This document shows positions 9,855-22,675 of a DNA stretch of 64,000 bases, piece by piece. The notes beneath the pieces are model-generated. The model worked only from the letters and a program-made list of their open reading frames with translations, searched no databases and was not told the origin of the DNA. The stretch covers positions 186,001 through 250,000 of the forward strand of contig JAGTJM010000006.1 of the NCBI GenBank assembly GCA_020747015.1. The letters are read 5' to 3'. A program made the translations under genes and the position numbers. Within the stretch, counting starts at the first letter, position 1; each line of letters starts with the position of its first letter. This DNA comes from Pyrenochaeta sp. MPI-SDFR-AT-0127. Lineage: Eukaryota > Ascomycota > Dothideomycetes > Pleosporales > Cucurbitariaceae.

Positions 9855-10712
9855 CTACGACGCCTTCCTAATAGGCTGTTCTCCACCAACCTCCAACCGA
9901 TAGCCCTCACCACCCTTCTCCGTCTCAAGATCCTTCTTCTTGGCCTTGGCCCCAAGCTCCGGGAAATCAAAGGGCTCGCTCAGTCCGCCCTCCAAGCCCT
10001 TCCACGCACCATAAGTCTTCCAGTTCGTCCAGGTCAGCGCACCAACCCAGGGTTGCACATTCCAGCCCAATTCCAGCACGACATCAGTGCGATTGCTCAG
10101 CTTGCCGGTGATATCCGTGATCTGGTACTTTGGGCGCTGGTTCTTGAGATGCAGTTCGCCAATGGGGAAGGGCGAGGAGGCCTTTGACTTTGCGGCTGCG
10201 GCTGCCTTCTTGGACTTTTTGGGCAGCTTGGATTTTGGGTCCGGGTGGATGTAGTGGTTTGTGTGCCAGGGGGCTGAGTTGGAGGCGACAATGGCGTCCC
10301 AGATGATTGCCTCCGAGGCGGGCTCGTTGGCGCGGGTCGAGGGGTAGACTGCTTTTAGGTAGAGGAAGACTTGTTTGGTGTTCCAGTTGAAGAGGGTGCG
10401 AAGGTCTGTGTAATACTGCATTAGTATCATATTCCTCCAAGATGCAGGCTTGGGTGTCAAAGATATTCAGCCCATGGTAACATAAGAAAACATACCGGTA
10501 TCCAAGTCAAACTTGATGTGCGCATACTCCTCCTTCTTATAACTATAATAATGCGGTCTTCCCTTCACAACCTGCACATTTCGTAACTGTATACTCGCAT
10601 TCGGGGTCTGTGGGGAAATGAAGCTGCTCAGTGCAACGACCGCTGCAACCGTGAATGCGACCGTGGTGAAGAAGCCAAAGACATTCTGAAGCCGCACGAG
10701 CGCCGAGTGCAT
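9855..10712 (-). CDS. SPC3: Signal peptidase complex subunit 3
   Basis: Exon 1 10712-10496, exon 2 10405-9855; intron 10406-10495 (GTATGT donor, TACTAAT branch site, CACAG acceptor). The spliced protein has 255 residues. It is the SPC22/23-type subunit of the ER signal peptidase complex, required for cleavage of secretory signal peptides. Residues ~12-34 form the single N-terminal membrane anchor (FFTTVAFTVAAVVALSSFI); the lumenal domain follows with the family segments FDLDTDLRTLFNWNTKQVF, a WDAIV strand, and LKNQRPKYQITDITGKLSNR. A Lys/Ala-rich insertion (KKSKKAAAAAKSK) makes it longer than yeast SPC3, which is common in filamentous fungi. It lies tail to tail with the KEN-box gene. Confidence 0.93.
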
Positions 10713-11218
10713 CGTGCGTGGGGAAAGGGAGCGCTGTGAGCACTCAGTCGAAGGTAAATGATCCTTAGTCGTATTTCAGAGAATTCCAGCCCTCAGGTGG
10801 AGGAAATTGGGCGGTTCTGTGAGGTGGAGGTCGGATTGTGGAGAGTCGAGTTATGGTGGTCCTAACACGTATCTGGAGCTCTTGCACGGAGGTCGGAGCT
10901 CAGCCCTATGAGAGTGACGGGGTCCAAAGTCTTGGCATTGTAGACACTCGATAGCAGTAACTCGTGGAAAGAACAGTCAAAGATATCACGGCAAGAGAGG
11001 ATCAAAGTATACAAAGATTCTTACACATATCATTTTCTACTGAAGAGCGTACAGTGGGAGCGAGGCCGCATAGATTCACTACATTCTCCTGCTATCTGCT
11101 CTCTCTATCATCCTATCACAGAGCCTACCAGGCGTAGTGTGTAAAGGTGACCTGATATGAGCGTCGAACCGTAAGCATAACATCTCAATACCAAGCTGGC
11201 ATATCAAGGTCCTTCGGA
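10713..11218. other. SPC3 promoter and XRN1 3' flank
   Basis: No coding signal. The XRN1 stop is at 11219 and the SPC3 start at 10712, both on the minus strand, so this stretch should contain the XRN1 3' UTR and the SPC3 promoter. Confidence 0.5.
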
Positions 11219-14200
11219 CTATTCAGCAGCTGATTGCCCACCTCCTCTCGGTCCACCACGGCCACGGAAACCCCCTCTACCACGGCCTCGGCCGCGATGT
11301 CCACCTCGTCCACCATCCAAATTAGCTGGCGGCGGAACATTGGAGTAATTCTGAGGGCGAAAGTTAGGATTGTTTGGAATGACACCTTCAGTCGGGTCGC
11401 TATTATCCGTGACAGTGAAACCTCCACGGTTGCCCTTTGAGCCCCCGCGTCCGCGTGGTACGAAGTCTGCGCTCCCACCTCGAAGATTACCTCGCGGGTT
11501 ATGATGGCCGTTGGGCGGCTGGTTCTGGTTACTATTGGCTTGGCCGCGCGGGGCAAAGCCACCGCGACCGCCTCGAGGAGGTCCGCCGTGAATGGGCAAA
11601 GTCTGCTGTCCCTGGGGCTGTTGTGGGGTGCCATTCTGCCTTGGAGCCATGCCTCCTCCGCGTCCATTCTGATTTCCACCGCCAAACGCCCCTCGGTATG
11701 AGCCGCGCAGGGGTGGTGGTGTTCCCGCTGGTACAAGCTGAGGGCCACCCGGAGCCCCGTAATGTGGGATAGTATAAGACTGAGGAGTTGTCTGAGGACG
11801 CCTCGCAGCGCCTGCAGACGAGTATGACACGGCCTGTTGATCAGTCATGTTGAGAACTGCCGTCGCCGGAACGGTAGAGCCTCGGAATGGAGAGCATCGA
11901 TCACTCAAAGACGTTCCACTCATAAAGGTGGTATCGAACACGACATCGAGCAACAAAACACGAGCAGTCCTGGTCTTCCCAATAACGGTACCAGATGATC
12001 CAATAGGCACTCTTCCAGAATCTTGAACGTAAACTATGCGGTCGCCGACAGCGAAATTCTGGTGACCCAAGCGCTGCTCCGCGTCCGAGGGTTTCAGCAA
12101 AGCATTACGCGGAACCTTTCCGATCTTCTTGGTCTCGATGTCTTGGATTAATGCAAGATTGGCGTCAGCAGCCTGCTCAATGAGCTTGACAGTATCCGAA
12201 TCAAGTTGCTCCGCATCCAACGGTACTTTCTCGAAGCTCTTGGTCTGAACTTCCTTCAGCCAGGCTCCGATCTCCTTGACCTTCTGCTTGGCGATCTCGG
12301 GAGGGTAGAAGTCAGTGTCCTCCCAGCCATCGCCCTGCGGGTTATTGATGATGGCGGCAAAAAACTCTGGAAATTTGATCATGTACTGGGCAAGAAGATC
12401 CATCGCCTTCTGACTGTATTCCCAGCCGTTGGGAGACTTCCTAGAATAGCCTAGGACCTTCAACTTCTTAGCCTCGAACTTGAGATTCAGCCCGAGGTTA
12501 AGCTTTAGGCCGCTTGAAGTAACATTGAATGACGAAGTCAACTTGGACAACGCCAAGGGAGGCATGTTCAACTGTCTAGCAACAACATAAGAAGGAACGT
12601 AAGGCGTCGTTCGCTCGGCGTGCTTGACAATATCGCGGCCAAAATCTGGCTCCTGCTTTTTGAGCTTGGCCACCATGATAGTGGCTTTGTTATCCGCATG
12701 GCCAACAACTTGTAAGGGGCGACCATAGGCGTAGTCTCCCAGATAGAATGCTCGAGCGCCTTCAGGAAACTCTTCTTCGATGGGCAGCGCCTCCCTCTCC
12801 AGGAAGCGAGGGTCAGGGCTAATGACCTCGTCGACAATGGTCTGGGTTGCAAATTCGGATGGCAGGCCCTGCACGTCGCCATACTCCTTGATGGTCGCAC
12901 CCTCATCAGTCTTTTTAAGACCTTTGAGCATTTGCACATGCACGAGAGACTCCACTTCTCCGATATTGATGCCGAGGCGTTTGCTGTAATGATTCTCAAT
13001 TCGATTTGCCGATTTCTTCCAGTTTGAAATCTCTTGTGGTCCATGTGGTATAGCAACAGGGGCCGAAGGTCCGCTCTCAGGCAAGACGTAGTCAAACAAC
13101 TCATCCGAGACCTTTACAACTTTGGCCTCGTTCAAGAATGGGTAACCAACATGAACCGCCTTGCCAAGCTTTGCTTTTGCATGTGCAACGGGCTGTCGTG
13201 GCTCTGTGTCCAGAAGCGTAACAACCATGCTCTCGTTTCGGCTATCTTGTTGGAACACGTTGACGCCTGCAAAGGCAAGCTTGCCATGGAACGGCAATAC
13301 CTTCAAGCTAGGGAAGCCAGCCAAAGCCGCTGCTCCTAGTTTGACGCCATCCATTAAGCCAATGAAATATTCTAGACCGTCCATGGTAGGAAGATCGAAA
13401 ATATTCATGACACATTTACAATGTGGGAGATCCGGAAATACACCAGGTAAAGATGAAGGATAGGCAAAGTCCAGGTCCCTGTTGTATGTGAACTTCAGGG
13501 ATACGCCAAATGAGTTGCGAGACTTCTCATCCGGCGTAAGCTGGTCTTCCTTGGTGGCCATGGCCTTCAACAGTCGATCCTCCTGGATGAAGGGAATCTT
13601 GACAACAGCCTCCCAGTCCTGTTTCTTTCCGTTCATGTCGAGATTGAAGTCTCGGGGGTAGAAGTCGATGATGGGAGAATCTTCGTTCGTCATAAGAGGG
13701 TGGTAAGCTAATGGCACAATGCTCTTGCTACGGTCAGGCAAGACCCCCATAAGCTGCTGAAACGGCTTGAACGGTTGGCCAAGCTTGAAGTTGATATCAG
13801 CCTTCAAGCCTCTCTTAACGTCGGATATCATGGGCGAGTAGTGATAGCCGTAGAACCATGGCCATGATGCTACTCCGCGATAATAGTAGTACAGAACCCA
13901 CTGCAAACCTTGCACGTAGTTCTCAGTCAATTTACGCAGCTCTTCTTCATTACTGCGGTCCCAGTCAAATTTGCTTTTGTAGTAATCATTCTTCCATGCA
14001 TCAAACTTCTCGTCGTACTTCTTCTGCATCGCTGACTGTGCCTCCTCAGGTGAGATGTCAACAACCTTGGCTTGCTCATACTTCTGTATGACCCGTACAA
14101 TTGCTTTCGTTGATTCGTCATCGACATCATCCTCTTCATCATCATCGTCATCATCTTCAACCAGCTTTGGTGGTGCCGAAATCTGAAGGTGTCGTTCGCC

Positions 14201-15578
14201 ATCGTCGTTTTGCGCCGTTTTCCAGGGCAGATGCAGCCTGTCGGCGAGCTCCTGGACAAACTTTCGATCCTCTGCTGGTAGAGAAACTGGAAGGTCCAGT
14301 GGAGCTTGCTCCTTCTTCTCCAAGTGATTACCGACCCAGTTCTTAACCTGTGCGAACAATTCTTTTTGCTGAGTTGTCATGACAATAGTGCCTCGTTTCG
14401 CCGTCTTCTGCATAACGTCCTCCTTTTCTAAACGCTTGCCCTTGAACCAAGCAGCATCGGCATTCTCGGACTCAAAATGGCGGTACTCGATATTCGCGAG
14501 CTCCTCAAGCAAAAGAGCCAACCGCTCCATATTAATCACACCCTCTTCATTGATGTAGCCCTTACCCTTGGGCAACACCGTCTTGTAAACGTTGAACATA
14601 AGAGCCAATGCACCTTCGTTGATGTGCAAGTGCGGAAGATTGGGAAGGAAATCGTTACCGACAAAGAAAGCCATAAGAATGAAATCGTCAATGACTCGTT
14701 CCATATCGAATGGAAAGCTCAGAGCGCCAGGCTCTTCTAGTTCTTGAAACTCCAATTCTAGATACTCTCGAACAATGCAGAGGTGCATGAGGTAGAAATT
14801 CTGGTGTTCCAATTCCTTGGACTTTGTCTGGCTCTGGCGACCAAACGTCACCTCTTCTCGCAGCAAGCTGAAGTGGGGGTCATGGCTCAGCAGACCCAAC
14901 ATGATGAGATCTGCATCAAGACCGTACAGGCAGTGGCGACGGTTCGGGTCGTACCCCGGCTGCGCTTTTGCCTGTCGGATGTACTCCATGATCTTGTGCT
15001 CCCCCTCTCCGGGGACCTCATGGCCGGACAGAACGACTTCCACGCCCTGCCAGTCCAAGTCCTCGGAGACCTTCTTGTTGACAAAGTACTTGAGCTGCTC
15101 CGAGAGCTTCGCCATGAATGCAGTACCAGGAGTAATACAATTACTGTCGAATGCTTCCTCGGTGGGCATCTCGACGCCTTCGCGGATAGCCTTCTCTCGG
15201 GCCTTTTCAGTGTCGAGAGCGGTACGAAAGCGTCGAGCACGCTGCTGGTTCATCTTGGCACGTGGGGCGACGCCGTCAATGGCCATGAAGAAGAGCTGCT
15301 TTGGCTTGATCTTGCCAAACAAGTGCTCGATGTAGTTGAAGATGGAGATGAACATCTGGTCTTCAGATTTGCGAGCAGTCACGCTGTCGTTGTCATTGTG
15401 GGTGCAGTTATGGATAATGCCGTTCATATCGAGCTATGGCTGTTAGCTATGTACCTTGAGGCGACTCGAGGCTACCCACATAGAGGCAATCGAACTCGGG
15501 AATGCGGTTCTCCGCGATGAGCTGCGAGATACCTGGATACCTTTCGGACATCCATCGAAAGAACTTTGGGACACCCAT
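11219..15578 (-). CDS. XRN1: 5'-3' exoribonuclease 1
   Basis: Exon 1 15578-15480 (MGVPKFFRWMSERYPGISQL and on), exon 2 15433-11219; the 46-nt intron 15434-15479 has GTGGGT, CTAAC and CATAG. The spliced protein has 1437 residues. It degrades decapped 5'-monophosphate mRNA in the cytoplasm. The catalytic domain is complete: AIDGVAPRAKMNQQRARRF (acidic Asp86 and basic phosphate pocket), GEGEHKIMEYI (Glu pair), YGLDADLIMLGL (Asp pair) and FVGNDFLPNLP, in family order. The PAZ/KOW/Winged-helix/SH3-like region follows, including VGDRIVYVQDSGRVPIGSSG, a KOW-type turn. The last ~200 residues are Gly/Arg/Pro/Asn/Gln-rich with RGG repeats, likely RNA binding and condensate-forming (inference). The size and the cytoplasmic-type C-terminus argue for XRN1 over nuclear RAT1. 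Confidence 0.96.
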
Positions 15579-15984
15579 GGTGGCTGCTGGTGTCTAGCGA
15601 TAGATTTTGAGGCCAGATGGGAAGGCAATAGGGTGCGCCTGCTCGGAGTTGAGGCTGCGAATATGGCGTCGCAAAAGCGGGGGAGGAGGGAGAGAGTGAT
15701 AGTAGAAGGGAGGGCGCACAAGGCGCGAGGGTGGTGAGGGCGATGAAAGGTGGAGGGGTGATTCTCGACGCTGGGGTCTTCAAAGCGTCGAAGAAAGGTG
15801 CCCAAAGCAATTGATGTATTGCGGCAATGCCAAGAAGGGCGGGCCGCACTAGTGGGGGCAACCTTGTTCAAACGCGAACTTTGGTAGAGCGCGTCGTGCT
15901 CGGCAGCGCTGCCGTGGTCTTTCCCCAGCACCTTCACCCCATTTATCCCGACTCCACGTGGCTTCCAGAGTGCGCACATTCATC
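15579..15984. promoter_or_regulatory. Shared divergent promoter, XRN1 / HAT2
   Basis: 406 bp between two outward-facing start codons. No TATA box stands out. Both genes are housekeeping and the space is too short for two full separate fungal promoters, so a bidirectional promoter is inferred. Confidence 0.5.
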
Positions 15985-17607
15985 ATGGACGAGACAATGA
16001 GTGGTAAGTTTCTTGGCCCTTGTCGTGTCACAGACATCTCACTACTAGCACTCTCTCTGTGCATGGAGAACGCAAGCTCTACAGCGCCCTTGGATTTATT
16101 CCTAGCCTTGGCCTTGATCTCTATCAGGCTGTGGGTCGTGGCGGTAGTGACTCATATCTGCTGTGACAAGTCTTCTACTGCATTGCGAACAGCCATATCG
16201 AGCACTGTGCTAATTGCGCCTCCCAGACGCTGTCGACTCCCGCGAGATGGAGGACCAGGAGCAGGTCGAGCACAAGATCATCAATGAGGAGTACAAGATA
16301 TGGAAGAAGAACTCTGTCTTCCTCTACGACATGCTGTATGGGCGCGCGCTCGAATGGCCCACCCTCACCACCCAGTGGCTGCCAGACAAAAAACCGTACT
16401 GCTTCCAGTGGATAAAACACTCATCAGGCACTGACCAACTACAGCGTCGAGGGCACCAACATGAGCCAGCATCGCGTCATCCTTGGAACCCATACCTCCA
16501 ACCAAGCGCAGAACTACCTCCAGATCGCACACTGCGAGATACCCGACTTTCGCGTACCTGACCTGTCAGAGCTCAACGAGGAGCGCGGGGAAATTGGCGG
16601 CCACGGCAATGCTAAGCGACCCTTCGACTTCAAGATCGTACAGAAGATCAACCACCCTGGCGAAGTCAACAAGGCGCGCTATCAGCCTCAGAACCCCGAC
16701 ATTATAGCTTCCCTGTGTGTGGATGGCAAGGTCCTGATCTTCGACCGCACAAAGCATCCTCTACAACCGAAAGATGACACTGTCAAGTTTGAGGCAGAGC
16801 TCGTGGGACATAGCAAGGAAGGATTCGGTCTGAGCTGGAGCCCGCTAAATGAGGGCCACCTAGTGACGGGTAATGAGGATACCACAGTCAAGACATGGGA
16901 TATCAAGACGGGCTTTTCCAAGAACAACAAAACCATAAGCCCGACCGCATCCTACACCGTCCATAGCGCTACTGTAAACGACGTGCAGTATCACCCGATC
17001 CACAGCTTCCTTATTGGTACCGCGTCGGACGATCTCACCTGGCAAATCATCGACACGCGCATGGAATCCCACAAAAAGGCGCTGTACAGAAAGGAGGCCC
17101 ACGACGATGCTGTAAACTGCGTATCTTTCCATCCCGAGTTTGAGATGACCATGGCAACTGGTTCTGCGGATAAAACAGTCGGCATATGGGATCTACGGAA
17201 TTTCGAGAAGAAGCTGCACAGCCTGCAAAGTCACAGAGGAGATGTCATTGGCCTGCAATGGCACCCGCAAGATGCTGCCATTCTTGCCAGCTCCAGCTAC
17301 GATCGTCGTATCTGCTTGTGGGATCTCAGCAAGATTGGCGATGAGCAGACGGACGAGGAGGCTGATGACGGTCCTCCTGAGCTGTAAGTCTTTGTTCCTC
17401 GACAGAAAAAACAATAAACTAACACAAATCAGGCTGTTCATGCATGGCGGCTTTACAAACCGCATCTGCGACTTTGACTGGAACAAGAACGACCCCTGGG
17501 TCATGATGGGCGCTGCCGAAGACAACCAATTGCAAATCTTCCGCCCAAGCCGCAAGCTGGTTGAGCCACTCAAGAAGACCGTAAACCATGGAGAGGTTTC
17601 AGACTGA
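15985..17607 (+). CDS. HAT2: WD40 histone chaperone, RbAp46/48 family (HAT type B subunit 2)
   Basis: Four exons: 15985-16003, 16227-16395, 16445-17383, 17433-17607; 433 residues. Intron 1 is unusually long (223 nt) after a 19-nt first exon. The protein opens with the histone-H4-binding helix (HKIINEEYKIWKKNSVFLYD) and ALEWPTLTTQWLPDKKP, then WD repeats (GLSWSPLNEGHLVTGNEDTTVKTWD, NDVQYHPIHS, GSADKTVGIWDLRN, ASSSYDRRICLWDLS) and the diagnostic DGPPELLFMHGG loop, ending in a FDWNKNDPWVMMGAAEDN repeat. This order matches fungal Hat2 closely. It presents histone H4 to the Hat1 acetyltransferase; family members also serve in CAF-1 and other chromatin complexes, so a shared role is possible. It is divergent from XRN1. 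Confidence 0.92.
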
Positions 17608-20600
17608 ATAGCTCAAACTCGATCTCAGTAGTTGCTAACAGGCGTGTTCAGGATGACACATTACCTGTCAGCGACTCTAGATACAGCCTGTATTCCTCAC
17701 CTCTCTCCTCTCCGCTGTCTACGTCTGATCTGATCTCATTGATATCAGTTGGCTTGGGGTAGCTGAAAGGTGTGGGTTCGGCTACTTTAGCGTACGTGGT
17801 TGAAAATATAAAGGGTGGAAAACGCTCTTGAAGATGGCGTTTGGCGTTTACGATGATGAGGATATCCAGGGCTGCCATTTTTCTTGCTGCCATGTTGTGG
17901 CCCGCAGTCGTAGTCATTAACAAAACAATATCATGTCTTACAAACAAAGTCTAAACCATTCCTCGTCCTCTCCATCATGTGATGCTTCTTTTTTGTCGTC
18001 GTGTTTTAAAACAGAAGTCTTCTCGTAGCGGTGCCGTTCTCTAACGGACAGATCAAAGTCTGCGACTGGTCATCGATTAACCATATATCTGAAAGAGCCG
18101 AAAAGGTAAGACTTTTACCACAGCTCTTGCACACAGTCGCGTACTTGTTGTGGCATTTCGTTAGTAGGACTTATGATATGCCACAGCAAATAATAAACAG
18201 AGTGAGGAGAAGGTTCTATGGCGAGTAAACGCTATCTTTGAATCACATTGCTAGAACAGCTTAGCTCCTGACTTTCATCCACGCACTGACTGACGTGGGA
18301 CAGGTGTCACAAGACAAACGGACGGTCAATCTTCTGTTTACTTTTACTCATCACACGAACAGCAAAGTCTGTGAATAGTGCGAGACGATCAAGAAGCACG
18401 GCTCTTAACTATATGTGAATAAGCAGACGAGAGTCGAGAGATGGTCGTGTTGATAGAGGTACGTGTATATATGTTAAGTTTGAATTGAGGAGCTGCATTG
18501 TCTAGAATGATGATGTGGCGAGAAGAAAATGATGGGACATAGGAACAAGTGTAGAAAAAGCTGAGAAGTAGCAAAGAATATTCGCTCGATCTTTAGTGAT
18601 AGTTGGGAAGTCAAGGTTGAATGGTTAATATACACCATCAAGCGTTGAATACCGGATCAGAACGAGCGCCAAAGATGTTTGTTGATGTTTAAAGTCAATT
18701 ATTACCTTGTACGGCAACAAAGGTTGGGGGGAAGAGGATTCACTACCAACTTTGTTCATTACAGATGGTTTGTTGTTTTTCCTATAACCCCACGAGACCT
18801 GTGACGTGTTGATGTACCAGAACAACCGCGTGAGGGGAGATGAGTGGAGAACGGCATACTTCTTACATCGAGTTACCGTTCCTTTCGAAGCTAGATGAAA
18901 ACTGTGACAAATAGAGTTCTAAAGTTGAAAACTCACGTTTGGAGAAAGAGGCGGAGATCGAATGTTGGGAGTCGCATCTCATCGCGGATCTAAGAGTAAG
19001 ACAATTCCTACCGCTAGTAATGTACGCGACGCCTAGACCCCCCATATTTCGAGCCCTGATGACTTCGAATTTCATTTCGTATAACAAGCATCCCAGTATA
19101 TTGGCTAGGTTGGGCAGGAAATTCGGAACTTTCCGGTCGCGGGACAAGACCCGGAAGATGCAACCACGGTCGTGGAGCAGGCGAGAACGATGTCCGCAGT
19201 GCATGTTCCGCTGACAAGCATAGCACAAGTGTGCATCCAGCAGCTGAGAGGGGTCCTACATTGTGCCTTTGCATTGTAATAGCGTGCCTTGCGGTGTGGG
19301 TCAGGAAGTTTCCATCGCCATTTGGTGACGCAAAGAGAGGAGTGGTTTGAAGACCTATGAGTGGACAGATCGGCGCATCGATATCGTGGAGCCGTTGACC
19401 CACTGGTAGCATTGAAAAGGCCACGCGTTGGGAAAGGTGGTGTGGTCGTGACGCCGTTCACTTATGAACCTTGATACTAGTCATCTTCTCCGTTGGCAGT
19501 ACGTAGTGTGAATCTCGATGGGTACAATTGGGTGCGCAGTCTACTTTGTTGCCCGTCCTTGACATTATTCACAGTTGGTTGAAAGCAGAATATGAAGGTC
19601 AGGAGCAAAGATGAGAATGTCCCACACTGAATGTCGATTTCTGGGGCGAAAAGACTCGATTGGCCCCCTTGCTGTAGCTAGACAGTCTCGTCTTATTGCG
19701 CGGGCTCTGGTTGAGTTGGGCTTGTTCTACTGAAGAAAGTGAATAAGTTGAAAGTCTACGCCGCGTGGATGGTTGGTAGTGGATCGAGCGTGCAAGGCGT
19801 GCGCTCTGAGATCATCGTGCAGCGTTCCGGCTCATTGCCCGCAAGGATACAATGCAAGATATTAAGATCCTCGTGCAAGTACACCCTGTCAGCGGAGGGT
19901 GCATAGGCCACCTACAGCATCATGCAGCGAGGAAACCTCATACGTAGACGAGCGTCGACATGACGTTTAAGTGGACGGGAGCGTAAACCGAAGGCGTCGC
20001 GAACAGCCCGCCTGTCCAGATGACAAGGCTCCACATGAATCCATGCGCAACTGGGAACTTTGAGCGCGCAATTTTACTGGAAGATGGCCCATATTGATCT
20101 AGCTAGGATAGACCGGGTTGATTCGATACGAATGACTGCATGGTATCCAAAATCAGTGGTGCTTGTGGTCGTTGGGGCAGCTTCGTGAAGCAGCCAAGTC
20201 ACTACGTCATAACGTATGTAGAGCCACTCTGGGAAACACTCTGTCAATAGTGTGGTGCCAACACCGGGCCCAGGACGACGATGTGAATAACATTTCCCTC
20301 AAATTCTGCAAGGTTACGGTTGATCCACGAACTAATGAATTCGGTCGTTTAAGCATGCGGATTCGAGGCCCTATGTTGAGTTTCGACCCGCAGATCCAAG
20401 GATTTCAGTTGACGCGCATGTGGAGCCAATCTTTCAGGAGGGAGCTCCAAACACCGATCATTCTGTGGGCAAACGATGGTTGAAGAGCGGGGGTATTGAC
20501 GGTGAGCTTCACGGACGTGGGCGTGGGTGGCGAATGGAAAAGCCATTGTGGGTAGGATCGACGGATTGGCACGGCGAACTGCTTCAAGTGCGGAAAATGG

Positions 20601-22387
20601 GCGATGAAGGATTGGGGACGAAATCAAAGAGAAGATGATCACAAAGTCCGTGGAACTTGAAGCTAGAGGCTTTCATCTTGTTGTAAAGGGGGATCGAGAA
20701 ATCGAAACGCGTAACTAGGTCGATGTCATTGATATGTCAGAGTTAGAAATGCCGTCAACAGAGGGGGTTTGAAGCATTTTGTGAGTTTGATGGTCGTTCG
20801 AAGAAGAAAATAAAGGAAAAAAGCGCAGAAAATTGACAAACATCAAATAGCAAGATTAGTCTCTTCAAGTAGCTGCAATTCGATTGGATTCCGCAAAAGA
20901 TTGGCTGCGAATAGGGTTGCCAAGGACTATCCAAAAGGTGCGTTTCGGACCGCGCTGATGCATAACCGCACGCATGCCCAGCTGGCCATTCAAAACCTTC
21001 AGTTAGCGGAGGCAGCTTTTCGATACGGACTTCTCAACACAGTCCCTGGTTGCACAGATGCCTGTGTCCATCTCTTTCGTCGCACGTAGCCTGGTGGCGG
21101 CCTCAGCAGGCGACCGTCTATGGAAGCGCCTCCTGACGTCGTATGACATGGCTTCCCGCGGTACGTACCTGCATCTTTTCAGCTTTACACCTCCCTCGAC
21201 ATCAATGACCCTGCATGATGAGGCTGAACAGGACGAGCAGGCTGTCAGACATCGTCACCATCTGACGTTGGCCAGGCCAAACATGATACTCAGTGGGGCA
21301 AATGAGCGAACGGCGCAGTTGCCCTGCATGAGCCAAACGGCTGTCTAGGCCGTATGCAGCTAGCGCGGTCTATCTTCTAGCCGATCATGACCGCATCAGA
21401 GCAAATGACGTTGCTCGAAGCACGGCACGAAAAAAGGAGAAACTCTGGATATCCTCAATTGCTGTTCCGCGCGACTGGGTCGCTTCGTGGAATGTGTTTC
21501 GCTCCAAAGTACCGGACATCTGACGACTTGCGCAAGGCTGCTTGCCGCGGAGGGCGAAGGTAGCCTCGAGTGACGAAGTGCGATTTGCATCATGCGCGTC
21601 ATGGTGGCCCTCCGTTCAATATTCAGAGGGTTAGTTCGGAGTCATGGAGTCTGCGAAGGCAATGTCGAGAGCTCAAGCCTTGTGCCTGTCTTGTGGGTGG
21701 GCAAAGGATGCAATTTCGGCGGCTCTTTCCAAGGCAACTGAAGTGCACTGTTGCGAGCTCCCAAGAGACTTCTTGTTACTTCCAACTTGCAAAACCACTC
21801 ACTAGCCATGGTACCCCTTCACTCCACGCTCACTGGTCAAGTCCCTTACTAGTGTATTCTGCATTACGGACCCTGAATCCTCGCTGCTGCCGCAGCTGGT
21901 CCAGGGACCGTCACCTGCAGCAGAACCACCAAGTGGCTTGATTCACTGGTTAAAACCGGCTGGCAAAACCAGGGCTCTGTATCGAGGCGGCCTCATTGGT
22001 GGGGTGGTCCAACCATGCATCAGTTACGGACAATGTGGAAGGACCCTGCAGATCGCTGACCTCAAGCCTCGAGCCGGGTGTTTGTGTGAGTGGGTCCCTT
22101 GCTGTGCGCCGATAGTCATTGCGGCGATCTTTACCCATATGCAGACATGATGGCTGGCGTTGCTGGCCACGATTCTGTACTTTTGGTATTGTGAGACCGT
22201 CCGAGGGTATATAGTCGCCAGCCCCGCCCGACTTCTGATTCCACCCATCAGTTTTCCGATCCGATACTAAATCCCGATCTCCTATACTAAAGTTCGATCT
22301 CGATATTTCCTTGCGCACATATCATCCAAGTACTCCCTTGTCGCCTTACCACATTCAATCAATCATCTTATACTCTTCACGTCTACA
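17608..22387. other. Gene-poor region, 4.8 kb
   Basis: No ORF here has family resemblance, consistent splice context or more than ~140 codons. The base composition looks mixed rather than strongly AT-rich, so it does not look like a heavily RIP-mutated transposon. No terminal repeats, tRNA-like B box or transposase motif were noticed. The last part should contain the promoter of the 78-aa gene. Confidence 0.5.
22208..22214 (+). promoter_or_regulatory. Candidate TATA box of the 78-aa gene
   Basis: TATATAG, 174 nt before the ATG at 22388 and followed by a GC-rich block (AGCCCCGCCCG). Position and sequence fit a TATA box with a ~140-nt leader; transcription start not known. Confidence 0.4.
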
Positions 22388-22675
22388 ATGTCTGCCATGA
22401 CTGAACAACGCCAATCTGTCTACGTTGCCGATGGCTTCTCAGAGCCTATGAGTGCTCAGCACAACTTTGCCAACACCTTCGACCTTAGCAACCCAGACCG
22501 GGCTATGTCAGAGTATCAAAGGTATGTCAAGCACTCTGCGCTATATCCTTAGTCGGCTCTAACCGTTGCCAGGATCATGCACGAACACACCAAGCGCCAA
22601 CTCTCTACTGCAACCGACTCTGCTCGACGACGAAGCGCCTCATCGTCAAATGAGTCCATCGCCGCCTCAAGATGA
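22388..22675 (+). CDS. Small two-exon protein, 78 residues
   Basis: Exon 1 22388-22521, exon 2 22573-22675; intron 22522-22572 has GTATGT, CTCTAAC branch site and GCCAG acceptor. The spliced protein starts MSAMTEQRQSVYVADGF, contains the segment ANTFDLSNPDRAMSEYQ and crosses the splice as QRIMHEHTKRQL, ending in a basic Ser/Arg tail (SARRRSASSSNESIAASR). It is hydrophilic and has no signal peptide, membrane span or Cys. The ATG has a good context (TACAATGTC), and all three splicing signals agree. The SEYQRIMHEHTKRQ region looks like an amphipathic helix and I believe it recurs in other filamentous ascomycetes, though I cannot name a family. The gene stands alone between long empty flanks. Function unknown. 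Confidence 0.78.
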
